This document shows positions 42,019 to 56,241 of a DNA stretch of 64,000 nucleotides, piece by piece. Numbering within the stretch: the stretch's first letter is position 1; the number at the start of each line of letters is the position of its first letter. The position numbers and the translations under genes are program-made. Origin of the DNA: Comamonas piscis (GTDB taxonomy: Bacteria; Pseudomonadota; Gammaproteobacteria; Burkholderiales; Burkholderiaceae_C); the NCBI RefSeq assembly GCF_014109725.1, contig NZ_CP058554.1, positions 4,836,001 through 4,900,000 on the forward strand, given 5' to 3'. The notes beneath the pieces were generated by a model that saw only the letters and a program-made list of their open reading frames with translations, ran no database searches and was not told where the DNA came from.

Positions 42019-43572
42019 TTACTTGGCCGCGATAACGCCAGCGCCCGAAGTCTCCTGCGCAATGGCTTGCGCCACCTTGCTCACGCTGGAGCGCTTGCGC
42101 CAAGCCGACCAGGTCACGGCAGCGAGCAAGAACACGCTGATGCAGACAAAGGTGGCGCTGATGGGGCGCTGCATGAAGACCATCATGTCACCCCGGGACA
42201 GCAGCAGCGCACGGCGGAAGTTCTCTTCCATCATGGGCCCCAGCACAAAGCCCAGCATGATGGGCGCGACCGAGAAATCCAGCACCATCAAGATGGCACC
42301 GATGATGCCGAAGGCCAGCACCTCCCAGATGTGGAACAGGCTGTTTTGCGTGGTGAACACACCGACCGCAATGAAGAACATCGCCGATGGGAACAGGTAC
42401 TTGTAAGGCACTGCCAGCATCTTCACCCAGACGCCGATCAGCGGCACATTCAGGATCATCAGGATCACATTGCCAATCCAGAAGCTGGCAATCAGGCCCC
42501 AGAAAATGTCCGGATGCTCGCTGATCAGCTGCGGGCCAGGCTGGATACCCTGGATCAGCAGCGCGCCCAATAGCAGCGCCATCACTGCGTCGCCCGGAAT
42601 GCCCAGGCTCATCGTCGGGATGAAGTCCACCTGCGTCTTCGAGTGCGCCGAGGCCTCGGGGGCGGCGACGCCAGCGATCATGCCGGTGCCAAAACGGCTC
42701 GGGTCCTTGGCCACCTTTTGCTCCAGCGCATAGGCGATGAAGGTGGTGATCGTCGGGCCGGTGCCGGGCATCGCGCCAAACAGGGTGCCCACGGCCGTGC
42801 CGCGCACCATCGGCCAGAAGGCCTCTTTCAGCTCCGCCATCGAGGGGCGCATGTCACGGATGCGCATCTTGGTGTTGCTGGTGATCGCCTTCATCTTGTT
42901 GACGTTGAGCAGGAAGTCGGCAATACCGAACAAGCCCATGGCTACAGCCACCATTTCCAGGCCATCGCTCAGGTCCGGGATGTCAAAGGCAAAGCGGAAG
43001 GTGCCGCTGTTCACATCGGTGCCGACAATGCCGCAAAGCAAGCCGAACAAGGTCATCGCCACGCCTTTGAGCGGGGAGCCACGCGACATGGTCGAGCCCG
43101 CCAGCAGGCCCAGCAGCATGATGGAGAACAGCTCGGCCGGGCCAAACTTGAAGGCGATGGTAGTCAGCAGTGGCGACGCGAAAATCATCACGATGATGCC
43201 GACCGAGGCGGCAAAGAACGAGCAGATCATCGTGATGCCCAGCGCCGTTCCGCCCTTGCCCTTCTTGGTCATCGGGTAGCCGTCCAGGCAGGTCACCGCA
43301 TGGGGTGGGTGCGATGGCAGGTTCAGCAAGATGGCGCCGATGGCACCACCGTACTGCGAGCCGTAGAAGATACCGGCCAGCATCAGGATGGCGGGCACCG
43401 GTTGCATCGTGTAGGTTAGCGGCAGCAGGATGGAGATCGCGGACAGCGCGCCCATGCCCGGCAGCACGCCAATCAGGTTACCCACCAGCACGCCGAAGAA
43501 GGACCACATCAAATTGTGGCCCTGGAAGGCGATGCCAAAGCCGAACCAGAGGTCTTGTAATGCTTGTCCCAT
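42019..43572 (-). CDS. tctA: Large membrane subunit of a tripartite tricarboxylate transporter (TctA)
   Basis: TctA is the 12-helix translocation subunit of TTT carriers, which import citrate and other carboxylates delivered by periplasmic Bug-type proteins. The ATG at 43572 gives 517 residues. Two conserved repeats are seen: GVLPGMGALSAISILLPLTY with YGSQYGGAIGAILLNLP, and FGAMPGTGPTITTFIAYALE with TMSLGIPGDAVMALLLGALL. It starts 3 nt after tctB ends. No receptor gene (tctC) is in the window. Confidence 0.95.
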   Translation of the reverse strand: MGQALQDLWFGFGIAFQGHNLMWSFFGVLVGNLIGVLPGMGALSAISILLPLTYTMQPVPAILMLAGIFYGSQYGGAIGAILLNLPSHPPHAVTCLDGYPMTKKGKGGTALGITMICSFFAASVGIIVMIFASPLLTTIAFKFGPAELFSIMLLGLLAGSTMSRGSPLKGVAMTLFGLLCGIVGTDVNSGTFRFAFDIPDLSDGLEMVAVAMGLFGIADFLLNVNKMKAITSNTKMRIRDMRPSMAELKEAFWPMVRGTAVGTLFGAMPGTGPTITTFIAYALEQKVAKDPSRFGTGMIAGVAAPEASAHSKTQVDFIPTMSLGIPGDAVMALLLGALLIQGIQPGPQLISEHPDIFWGLIASFWIGNVILMILNVPLIGVWVKMLAVPYKYLFPSAMFFIAVGVFTTQNSLFHIWEVLAFGIIGAILMVLDFSVAPIMLGFVLGPMMEENFRRALLLSRGDMMVFMQRPISATFVCISVFLLAAVTWSAWRKRSSVSKVAQAIAQETSGAGVIAAK

Positions 43573-43574
43573 GA

Positions 43575-44057
43575 TTACATCCCCCACCTGACCAGCGGCA
43601 TCTGCACTTGCAGCGCCCACCAGAAAATCACCACGGCCACGATCATCATCGACATGGCCAGCACAAAGCAGGCCATCACGCTGTTGCTGCGGTCGCCCAA
43701 GGCACAGATAAACACGATGGCAAAAGTGGCGGGCAGCAGGCCCAGGTATTCGCCACAGAAGTAGAAGGCCACGGTGCCCAAAATGATGCAGGCGGCACCC
43801 CGGAAATCCGGAATGTCATGCTTGTGCCCTACCAGCGCCGCGTCCCCGCCTGCGCCCTTTTTATTCGCCGTCAATGCAATCAGCACGCCGGTGAGCGCCA
43901 GCAGAATGCCAATCGCAAAGGGGAAGTAGCCCGGCCCCATATGCGCCAGCGAGCCAATGTTGTAGCTCTGCGCCGCATAGGCAGCACTGCCACCGATCAG
44001 GACCATCAGCGCACCGCCGTAATAGTCCTTGTTGTAGGTTTTGCCTGGGGCGCTCAT
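43575..44057 (-). CDS. tctB: Small membrane subunit TctB of the tripartite tricarboxylate transporter
   Basis: TctB is the small four-helix partner of TctA. The 160-residue protein has helices at YGGALMVLIGGSAAYAAQ, YFPFAIGILLALTGVLIAL, FRGAACIILGTVAFYF and the C-terminal VMACFVLAMSMMIVAVVIF. The motif GPGYFPFAIG before the second helix is family-typical. The ribosome site AGGGGG, 5 nt before the ATG, is inside a predicted hairpin (see 44063-44091). tctA follows directly. Confidence 0.92.
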   Translation of the reverse strand: MSAPGKTYNKDYYGGALMVLIGGSAAYAAQSYNIGSLAHMGPGYFPFAIGILLALTGVLIALTANKKGAGGDAALVGHKHDIPDFRGAACIILGTVAFYFCGEYLGLLPATFAIVFICALGDRSNSVMACFVLAMSMMIVAVVIFWWALQVQMPLVRWGM

Positions 44058-44062
44058 GGTCG

Positions 44063-44091
44063 CCCCCTGGCAGGCGCCGCGCGCCTAGGGG
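44063..44091 (-). promoter_or_regulatory. Hairpin that sequesters the tctB ribosome-binding site
   Basis: In the minus-strand RNA, CCCCU-AGGCGC-gcg-GCGCCU-gcc-AGGGG folds into an 11-bp GC-rich stem with a triloop and a 3-nt bulge. The 3' arm contains the AGGGG of the tctB Shine-Dalgarno sequence, which is 5 nt from the AUG. Such a stem should lower translation unless opened. The structure is visible by eye; the effect is inference. Confidence 0.6.
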
Positions 44092-44256
44092 CACCCGGCA
44101 GGGTGGTCCAGCATGTACACATCTTCGTCTCCTTCTTTTACAACTTTGCACAGAAAGTCTAGAAAACGAAGCTGCCAAACAGCTGCCAATCGGGCGGCAT
44201 GGTTCAAAAATACGTAAATCTACTTAGCGAAAACCGTCCCGCAAAAGACAGTGGAA

Positions 44257-45795
44257 TCAGGCGCTTGCGGAGGCCAGCGGCAGACGGATACGGATCAGCA
44301 GGCCCGGCCGGCCCTCGTCTTCCCCTGCGCCATGGGCCAGCACCAGTTCGCCCTGAAAGCGTTGCACATAGGCGCGGGCAATCGCCAGACCCAGGCCCGA
44401 GCCACCGGGCGCCTGCGCCGCATCGGCCTGCAGGCGGCTGAAGCGGGCCAGCGCGCGCTCGCGGTCCTGCGCTGCAATGCCGGGGCCGTTGTCCTGCACG
44501 CGGATCTCCACCCAGCCCGGCTCGCGCAGCACCGCCACATTGATATGCCCCTGCGCAGGGGTGTAGACGATGGCGTTGTGGACCAGGTTGGCGACCAGCT
44601 CATACACGGCGGTGGCGGGCGCCTTCACAGGTGCGGCCATCGGCAGCTGTGCGCTATCGTCGCCGCTCGCAGCATCGTCTTCGTCAAAATCCTGACCGCG
44701 CACATCGGTCCAACCCAGGTCCTGCTGCTTGTCCAAGGCCAGCGGCAAATAGGCCAGCACCACCTCGCGAGCCACCGCATTGGCGTCGCAAAGCGCTGCC
44801 TCGCTGGCCATGGGCGACGCAGGCTGGCTGGCATGGGCCAGCGCCAGCAGCTGCTCGGACACGCGGCGGCCCCGCTGCAGTTGCTGCAGCATGCTGCGCA
44901 AGGTCGACTGCACGGCCTCGGGATCGGTCTCGCGCAGGGCATAACCGGCCTGGGTGGTCAGAATGGCCAGGGGCGTGCGCAGCTGGTGCGAGGCATCGGC
45001 CAGGAACTGGCGCTGCTGGGCCAGCGCATCGCGTTGCTGCGCCAGGTGCAGATTCATTGCATCGACCAGGGGGCGCACTTCGCCGGGCACATCGGTGGTC
45101 GCCAGCGGCTCCAGATCGTCGCTGCGGCGCTGCTGCACGGCGCGGCGCAAGGCCTGCAACGGGCGCAGGCCCCAGGCCACGCCCAGCCACACCACCAGCA
45201 CCAAGACCAGCAGGGTACGGCCATCGCGCAGCAGGCTGTCCCACATGAGGCTGCGCACCGTGCGCTCAATACCTGCGCTGGTCTGCGCCGACTGGATCAG
45301 CACCCGCCATTCCTGGCCCGCCTGGTCATGCAGCACGCGCAGCATGGCCAACACCCGCACCGGCTGGTGGTCCACCTCGGCGGCATAGAACACCCGCGTG
45401 CCATCGGCTGCCGCACGAAAGGGCCGGCTGGCATCGGCAGGGTCCTGCGCCGGCTCCGGAAACTGGTCCGCCCCCAGCAACAGCCGGAGCTGCGCGCCAT
45501 CGGGTGTCTGCAGCTGCACCCGCAAAAACTTGCGCCGGCTGCTCACGGCCTCGAACATCGAGATGACATGCAGGGGCCCGTCCAGGCTCAGCTGCCCTTC
45601 GCTGTCCCAGCCCAGGCCGTCCGACAAGGCCTGCGCCGGCTCCAGCAGGCTCTGGTCATAGGCATGGGCCAGCTCCCGCGCCAGGCTCACGCTGTCGCGC
45701 CAGCTGTCGAGCACCAAGAGCCCCGTCAACACGGGCACCAGCACCCACAAAAGCCGCAGACGCAGGCCGTGAGAGACGCGGGAATGCCAGCGCAT
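44257..45795 (-). CDS. tctE: TctE-like sensor histidine kinase
   Basis: The 512-residue inner-membrane kinase has one N-terminal helix (LRLRLLWVLVPVLTGLLVL), a periplasmic sensor of about 150 residues and a second helix (TLLVLVLVVWLGVAWGL). A HAMP-like linker and the H-box ADASHQLRTPLAILTTQAG follow. ELVANLVHNAIVYTP is the N-box, and DNGPGI and GGSGLGLAIA form the ATP lid. It belongs to the TctE group that controls carboxylate uptake. The neighbouring tctBA genes downstream on the same strand support that role. An acidic insert (DEDDAASGDDSAQ) lies in the catalytic domain. Confidence 0.92.
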   Translation of the reverse strand: MRWHSRVSHGLRLRLLWVLVPVLTGLLVLDSWRDSVSLARELAHAYDQSLLEPAQALSDGLGWDSEGQLSLDGPLHVISMFEAVSSRRKFLRVQLQTPDGAQLRLLLGADQFPEPAQDPADASRPFRAAADGTRVFYAAEVDHQPVRVLAMLRVLHDQAGQEWRVLIQSAQTSAGIERTVRSLMWDSLLRDGRTLLVLVLVVWLGVAWGLRPLQALRRAVQQRRSDDLEPLATTDVPGEVRPLVDAMNLHLAQQRDALAQQRQFLADASHQLRTPLAILTTQAGYALRETDPEAVQSTLRSMLQQLQRGRRVSEQLLALAHASQPASPMASEAALCDANAVAREVVLAYLPLALDKQQDLGWTDVRGQDFDEDDAASGDDSAQLPMAAPVKAPATAVYELVANLVHNAIVYTPAQGHINVAVLREPGWVEIRVQDNGPGIAAQDRERALARFSRLQADAAQAPGGSGLGLAIARAYVQRFQGELVLAHGAGEDEGRPGLLIRIRLPLASASA

Positions 45796-45800
45796 GGCAG

Positions 45801-46499
45801 CTAGGCCGATGGGGCCGCGCCAGGATGCTGGGGCGCGGTGGATTCGAGCATATAGCCCAGACCGCGCACGGTGACCACTTGCACATCGCCGCCGGCCAGC
45901 TTGCGCCGCAGCCGGTGCAGCACCTGCTCAATCGCATCGGGGCTGACGCTGCTGTCCTGCGGAAACACCTTGGCCGTCAGCTTGGATTTGCCGACGGGCG
46001 CACCCGGGCGCGCCATCAAGGCTTCCAGCGCAGCATGCTCGCGCGGGGTCAGCGCCAGCATCTGCTCGGCCAGCCAAAAGGTGTGGTGGCTGCTGTCATA
46101 GCGCAGCGATCCGCAGTGCTGCACGGCCTGCACCCTGCCCTGGCTGCGCCGGTACAACGCAGCGAGCCGGGCCTCCAACTCGGCCACTTCAAAAGGTTTG
46201 GTCAGGTAGTCGTCGGCGCCCCGGTGCAGGCCTTCGACCCGGTCCTGCACCGCGCCTTGCGCCGTCAGCACCAGCACCGGCTCACGCCGGCCCTGCGCGC
46301 GCATGGCGGATAGCCAGTCAAAGCCATGCTGGTCGGGCAGTTGCAGGTCTAGCACCACCACGTCAAAGGGGCCGTCCTGCAGCAGGCGGCTGGCCATGGC
46401 GGCATGCGAGGCATGGACGGCTTCGATGGTCGATTGCTTGAGCGCACGCACCAGCCAGGCCGCCATTTCCAGCTCGTCTTCAATCAGCAATATGCGCAT
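45801..46499 (-). CDS. tctD: TctD-like OmpR-family response regulator
   Basis: The ATG at 46499 gives 232 residues. A TTG at 46505 is also in frame. The receiver has LIEDELEMAAW, phospho-acceptor Asp in VVVLDLQLPDQHG and LTKPFE. The winged-helix domain shows LTPREHAALEALM and a recognition region ending VRGLGYML. It precedes tctE by 5 nt, and the likely target is the tctBA promoter in 44092-44256. Confidence 0.93.
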   Translation of the reverse strand: MRILLIEDELEMAAWLVRALKQSTIEAVHASHAAMASRLLQDGPFDVVVLDLQLPDQHGFDWLSAMRAQGRREPVLVLTAQGAVQDRVEGLHRGADDYLTKPFEVAELEARLAALYRRSQGRVQAVQHCGSLRYDSSHHTFWLAEQMLALTPREHAALEALMARPGAPVGKSKLTAKVFPQDSSVSPDAIEQVLHRLRRKLAGGDVQVVTVRGLGYMLESTAPQHPGAAPSA

Positions 46500-46565
46500 G
46501 CTCAACCACCCGCTCGTGGAGCCACAAAGAGCGCGATCATACGCCCGAAGGCGCGCCGCGCGTGG

Positions 46566-46673
46566 CTACTCCTGGATCGGCGAGGGAATGCCCGGTGTCG
46601 GCACCGGTGGCGGCTGGTTGGGCGCGGGGTCTTTGACGGGCGGCGCTTCCGGGTGGCGGGGGTCGATATGCAT
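46566..46673 (-). CDS. 35-residue proline-rich small protein
   Basis: An ATG at 46673 with AAGGAG 6 nt upstream opens a frame ending at TAG 46566-46568. The product starts MHIDPRHPEAPPVKDPAPNQ and continues PPPVPTPGIPSPIQE, so 14 of 35 residues are proline. The good ribosome site and clean frame argue that it is translated. It precedes tctD by 66 nt on the same strand and could be the first gene of that operon. No family or function is known to me; it should be unfolded or polyproline-helical. Confidence 0.6.
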   Translation of the reverse strand: MHIDPRHPEAPPVKDPAPNQPPPVPTPGIPSPIQE

Positions 46674-46716
46674 CAAAGGCTCCTTGAGAATCATCTCAGC
46701 GCATTGTGCCCAGCGC

Positions 46717-46749
46717 TGGCAGGGCGCGCTGTCAGCAAACGCCCTGCCA
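46717..46749 (-). terminator. GC hairpin after uvrA, possible weak terminator
   Basis: TGGCAGGGCG and CGCCCTGCCA (46717-46726 and 46740-46749) form a perfect 10-bp stem 15 nt past the uvrA stop. There is no T-run on the minus strand, so it may stabilise the 3' end or act with Rho instead of terminating on its own. Confidence 0.4.
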
Positions 46750-46763
46750 TCACCGCTGACCGA

Positions 46764-52727
<5,964 letters not shown>

Positions 52728-52915
52728 ACCGATGAGCTATCCAGTAATTCGTTGGCGCAGTAGTGCAGCCGTATAAGCAAGACCCAAGCGGCGTGCCTGG
52801 GGTGCCCCAATACGGAGGTCTGACAAGACTGCGGGGGAGCAAAATGATCGTGACCAACCATTCTAGGGAGTTCGCCCGCCACGCAACGCAGCTTGCGGCA
52901 AAGCCCTGCAAACCA

Positions 52916-52931
52916 CTGTACAAATTTACAG
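52916..52931. promoter_or_regulatory. LexA (SOS) box upstream of uvrA
   Basis: CTGTACAAATTTACAG matches the LexA consensus CTGT-N8-ACAG exactly. A TAATAT hexamer on the minus strand (52937-52932) abuts it and could be the -10 of the uvrA promoter, putting the box over the transcription start. It is 189 bp ahead of the uvrA ATG. The 318-base gap 52728-53045 otherwise holds only the porin terminator. Confidence 0.8.
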
Positions 52932-52978
52932 ATATTAGCAACTCAGCGATCGGCAGGGATCGCATGCCGGATGCGCAT

Positions 52979-53009
52979 AAAAAAACCCGCATCCTCTCGA
53001 ATGCGGGTT
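52979..53009 (-). terminator. Rho-independent terminator of the porin gene
   Basis: On the minus strand AACCCGCAT and its complement form a 9-bp stem around an 8-nt loop, followed by seven T. It starts 37 nt after the porin stop. Confidence 0.9.
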
Positions 53010-53045
53010 GTGAAGCGGAAGGCGCGCTGGGCGCCCAAGGCTTGC

Positions 53046-54023
53046 TTAGAAGTTGTGGCGGATACCAGCAGCGAAGGTGCTGAAGTCGGCGCCGGAAACG
53101 CCGGTGGCGTAGCTGGCGTTGGCCTTGTTGTCGACCTTGGTGTAGCCGGCGTACAGCTTGGAGCGCTTGCTCAGGTTGTAGTTGTAGCCGAGGATCAGCT
53201 GGCGAGCGCCGCTGTTGCTGACGTCATCCCACTTGCCTGCCCAGCCGAAGCCAGCGACGAATTCGGAAGCACCCATCGTGTACATACCGGTCACGCGGGC
53301 AGCATTGCGCTTGCCGCGCAGTTCTTCGTCAGAGCGCTGGTAGTAAGCGCCAACTTGGAAGGCGTTGATGGTGTAGTGAGCGCGCAGGCCCAGTTGCTTG
53401 TCGCCACCGACCTTGGTGAAGCCAGCACCCAGGGCCAGCGGGCCGCTTTCCCAGTTGGCAGCCAGGTCGTAGCCGTTCTTGTCGTTGGTGCCCACAGCCT
53501 TTTCGTGGAACGAGGTCGCGCCTTCGATGGTCAGGCCACCCAGGATCACGGGGGTGCGGTAGGCGATCTTGTTGGAGTCGCGCATCACGTAGGTGTACAG
53601 CGCATCCGACAGCGAACCGGTGTCGTGGTTAGGCTGGTCCAGCACGCCGTAGTCGGCCACTGCGTAATAGGACTCGGCGGTGAAGGTACCCAGACGCAGC
53701 ATACCGAAGCCACCTTCCAGATTCACTTCGCTTTGGCGACGGAAAGTCAGACCACCAGCAGAGCCGGTGCCCGAGCCGTCGTCAGAGTTGAAACCCGATT
53801 CCAGCACGAAGCCAGCCTTCAGGCCGCCACCCAGATCTTCCGTGCCACGGAAGCCGATACGCGATGCGTTGTTGAACAGGCCGGTGGTGGACACATCGCC
53901 CACCTTTTGGCGTTCCACCGAGGTGTTCACACGGCCATAAACCTGCACGCTGCTTTGAGCCAGTGCAGCGGTAGAGCCAGCAACGGCCAGGGTGGCAATC
54001 ATCAAACGATTCAGTGAACGCAT
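53046..54023 (-). CDS. General trimeric outer-membrane porin (Burkholderiales type)
   Basis: The 325-residue precursor has a signal peptide (LNRLMIATLAVAGSTAALA, cleavage after Ala-Gln region). A 16-strand barrel pattern with alternating polar/hydrophobic strands follows, opening with SSVQVYGRVNTSVERQ and NASRIGFRGTEDLGGGLKAG. The C-terminal Phe in AAGIRHNF is the signal for insertion by BamA. It should be a diffusion channel for small anions or nutrients. A single-gene transcript is likely, with its own terminator. Confidence 0.95.
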   Translation of the reverse strand: MRSLNRLMIATLAVAGSTAALAQSSVQVYGRVNTSVERQKVGDVSTTGLFNNASRIGFRGTEDLGGGLKAGFVLESGFNSDDGSGTGSAGGLTFRRQSEVNLEGGFGMLRLGTFTAESYYAVADYGVLDQPNHDTGSLSDALYTYVMRDSNKIAYRTPVILGGLTIEGATSFHEKAVGTNDKNGYDLAANWESGPLALGAGFTKVGGDKQLGLRAHYTINAFQVGAYYQRSDEELRGKRNAARVTGMYTMGASEFVAGFGWAGKWDDVSNSGARQLILGYNYNLSKRSKLYAGYTKVDNKANASYATGVSGADFSTFAAGIRHNF

Positions 54024-54230
54024 AGTGTCCTCGGGGATGGAGTAATTAAAAATGGTTTGGACGTTGGCGGAACTTGCATAAAGCAGTTACTGCCGGTCAC
54101 ATGGGTTGAATTTTAGGCGGCAGACCCCGTTGGCAGCGCTGAATATCTTGCAGATTTCGAGAGAGTGACGCATCGCTACCACACTTGCATGACAGACCCT
54201 GGTATTAACCATGAGGCCTGGAAAAGGCGC

Positions 54231-54257
54231 AAAAAAACAGCACCCGCAGGTGCTGTT
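54231..54257 (-). terminator. Rho-independent terminator of the MHS transporter gene
   Basis: AACAGCACC-TGCG-GGTGCTGTT on the minus strand is followed by further T to give seven in a row. It lies about 60 nt after the transporter stop. The rest of the 295-base gap 54024-54318 holds the porin leader; a short inverted repeat GCTACGC/GCGTAGC is seen at 54278-54296. Confidence 0.9.
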
Positions 54258-54318
54258 GGAGTGGAAGGCCGGCGGTGCTACGCCGTACGCGTAGCCTGGC
54301 CCTCTCGCAGGGGTGCGC

Positions 54319-55977
54319 TCAGTCGTTGGCGTAGATATCCACGTCCTTGGTTTCACGCACAAACAAGGTACCGATGACAAAGGTAATGCCGGCAATGATG
54401 ATCGGGTACCACAAGCCGTTGTACATATTGCCGGTCTGGGCCACGATTGCGAAGGCTGTCGTGGGCAGCAGACCGCCAAACCAGCCATTGCCGATGTGAT
54501 AGGGCAGCGACATGGAGGTATAGCGAATCCGGGTCGGGAACATTTCCACCAGCATTGCAGCAATCGGCCCGTAGACCATGGTCACCAGCAGCACCAGGTA
54601 GGTCAACAGCACGACCGTCATGACCTTGTTGGTCTTGGCTGGATCTGCCTTTGCCGGGTAGCCATCCTTGGCCAGGGTTTCCGCCACCGACTTCTTGAAC
54701 GCCGCATCCTTGGCCTTCAGATCGTCACCGCTCAAGCCCGCAGCAGCATAGCTGGGGATCGTGTCGTTGCCGATCTTGATGACGGCCGTCGTGCCAGCAG
54801 GCGCTGCCTCGGTCTCATAGCTCACCGAATTGGCGGCCAGCAGTTGCTTGGCCACGTCGCAGGAGCTGGTGAACTTGGAGGTACCCGTCGGGTTGAACTG
54901 GAAGGAGCACTCAGCCGGGTTGGCGATCACCACCACCTTGTTCTTGGCTTGCGCCGCTGCCAGATCGGGGTTGGCCGCTTCGGTCAGCATCTTGAACACG
55001 GGGAAGTAGGTCAGCACGGCCAGCAGGCAGCCCGCCATGATGATGGGCTTGCGGCCAATCTTGTCAGACAAGGTACCAAAGATCACGAAGAACGGCGTCG
55101 CGATCAGCAGGGCCACCGCAATCATCAGATTGGCGCTCACGGCATCCACCTTGAGCTGTTGCGTCAGGAAGAACAGCGCGTAGAACTGGCCCGTGTACCA
55201 CACCACGGCCTGGCCGGCGGTCAGACCGACCAGTGCCAGGATCACGATCTTCAGGTTTTTCCACTCACCAAACGACTCGCGCAGCGGTGCCTTGGAGGTC
55301 TTGCCTTCGGCTTTCATGCGCTGGAATGCAGGCGATTCAGACAAGGTCATGCGGATCCACACCGACACGCCCAGCAGCAGGATCGACACCAGGAACGGAA
55401 TGCGCCAGCCCCAGTCATTGAAGGCAGGCTCGCCCATGACGGTACGCGTGCCCAAAATCACCAGCAAGGACAGGAACAAGCCCAAGGTTGCCGTGGTCTG
55501 GATCCAGGAGGTGTAGGCACCGCGCTTGCCGTGCGGCGCGTGCTCGGCCACATAGGTGGCTGCGCCGCCGTACTCACCGCCCAAGGCCAGACCTTGCAGC
55601 ATGCGCAGCACGATCAAGATAATGGGCGCTGCCACGCCAATGCTGGCGTAGTTGGGCAAGATACCGACGATGAAGGTCGATGCGCCCATCAGCAAGATGG
55701 TGACCAGGAAGGTGTACTTGCGCCCGATCATGTCCCCCAGGCGGCCAAACACCAGCGCGCCGAAGGGGCGCACGATGAAGCCCGCTGCGAATGCCAGCAA
55801 CGCGAAGATGAAGGCGGATGTTGGGTCCAGTCCGGAGAAGAACTGTTTGGCGATGATGGCCGCCAGCGAGCCGTAGAGATAGAAGTCGTACCACTCAAAA
55901 ACCGTACCGAGTGACGAAGCGAAGATGACTTTGCGCTCTTCCTTCGACATCGGCCGTGCAGCTGCACTGGTTGCCAT
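54319..55977 (-). CDS. Metabolite:H+ symporter (MHS) family MFS transporter with a large loop insert
   Basis: The ATG at 55977 (AAGGAG 9 nt upstream) gives 552 residues, more than the usual 430-450. The N-terminal half has the MHS signatures FEWYDFYLYGSLAAII, RPFGALVFGRLGDMIGRKY and LQGLALGGEYGGAATYVAE. The excess is one hydrophilic insert of about 115 residues (roughly 330-445) after helix 8 or so, with two Cys (PAECSFQF, TSSCDVAK) that could form a disulfide. The remaining helices follow (TVVLLTYLVLLVTMVYGPIA). Relatives carry shikimate, 2-oxoglutarate or betaine; the substrate here is unknown. Confidence 0.9.
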   Translation of the reverse strand: MATSAAARPMSKEERKVIFASSLGTVFEWYDFYLYGSLAAIIAKQFFSGLDPTSAFIFALLAFAAGFIVRPFGALVFGRLGDMIGRKYTFLVTILLMGASTFIVGILPNYASIGVAAPIILIVLRMLQGLALGGEYGGAATYVAEHAPHGKRGAYTSWIQTTATLGLFLSLLVILGTRTVMGEPAFNDWGWRIPFLVSILLLGVSVWIRMTLSESPAFQRMKAEGKTSKAPLRESFGEWKNLKIVILALVGLTAGQAVVWYTGQFYALFFLTQQLKVDAVSANLMIAVALLIATPFFVIFGTLSDKIGRKPIIMAGCLLAVLTYFPVFKMLTEAANPDLAAAQAKNKVVVIANPAECSFQFNPTGTSKFTSSCDVAKQLLAANSVSYETEAAPAGTTAVIKIGNDTIPSYAAAGLSGDDLKAKDAAFKKSVAETLAKDGYPAKADPAKTNKVMTVVLLTYLVLLVTMVYGPIAAMLVEMFPTRIRYTSMSLPYHIGNGWFGGLLPTTAFAIVAQTGNMYNGLWYPIIIAGITFVIGTLFVRETKDVDIYAND

Positions 55978-56082
55978 GTTGTTGTCTCCTTGTAGTGATG
56001 CCGCTCTTTTGTTTGGCGGACACTGCATTCTTCAAGGAAGCGCTGACCCAAGTCTGACGGTTTTCCAACACAAGCTTGCAGG

Positions 56083-56104
56083 TCGCTGACAATTCGCTGA
56101 CAAA
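56083..56104. repeat. 11-bp tandem repeat TCGCTGACAAW in the MHS transporter leader
   Basis: TCGCTGACAAT is followed directly by TCGCTGACAAA, one helical turn apart, 106-127 bp upstream of the transporter ATG. Further TGAC elements lie at 56044 and 56055. The pattern suggests a binding site for a tandem-binding activator; no regulator gene is adjacent. Confidence 0.4.
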
Positions 56105-56241
56105 CTCCAGTGCAACCCGCAGAAATCGTTTTGCTATGCGGAAAATCGCTGCACTGCAGCATTAACCAAGGGAAAGTCCTAGGCCTGCCAAAACGGCCCA
56201 AAGAGACATTTTGCAGCGCCGTGTAACTGCAATAGCGGCAT

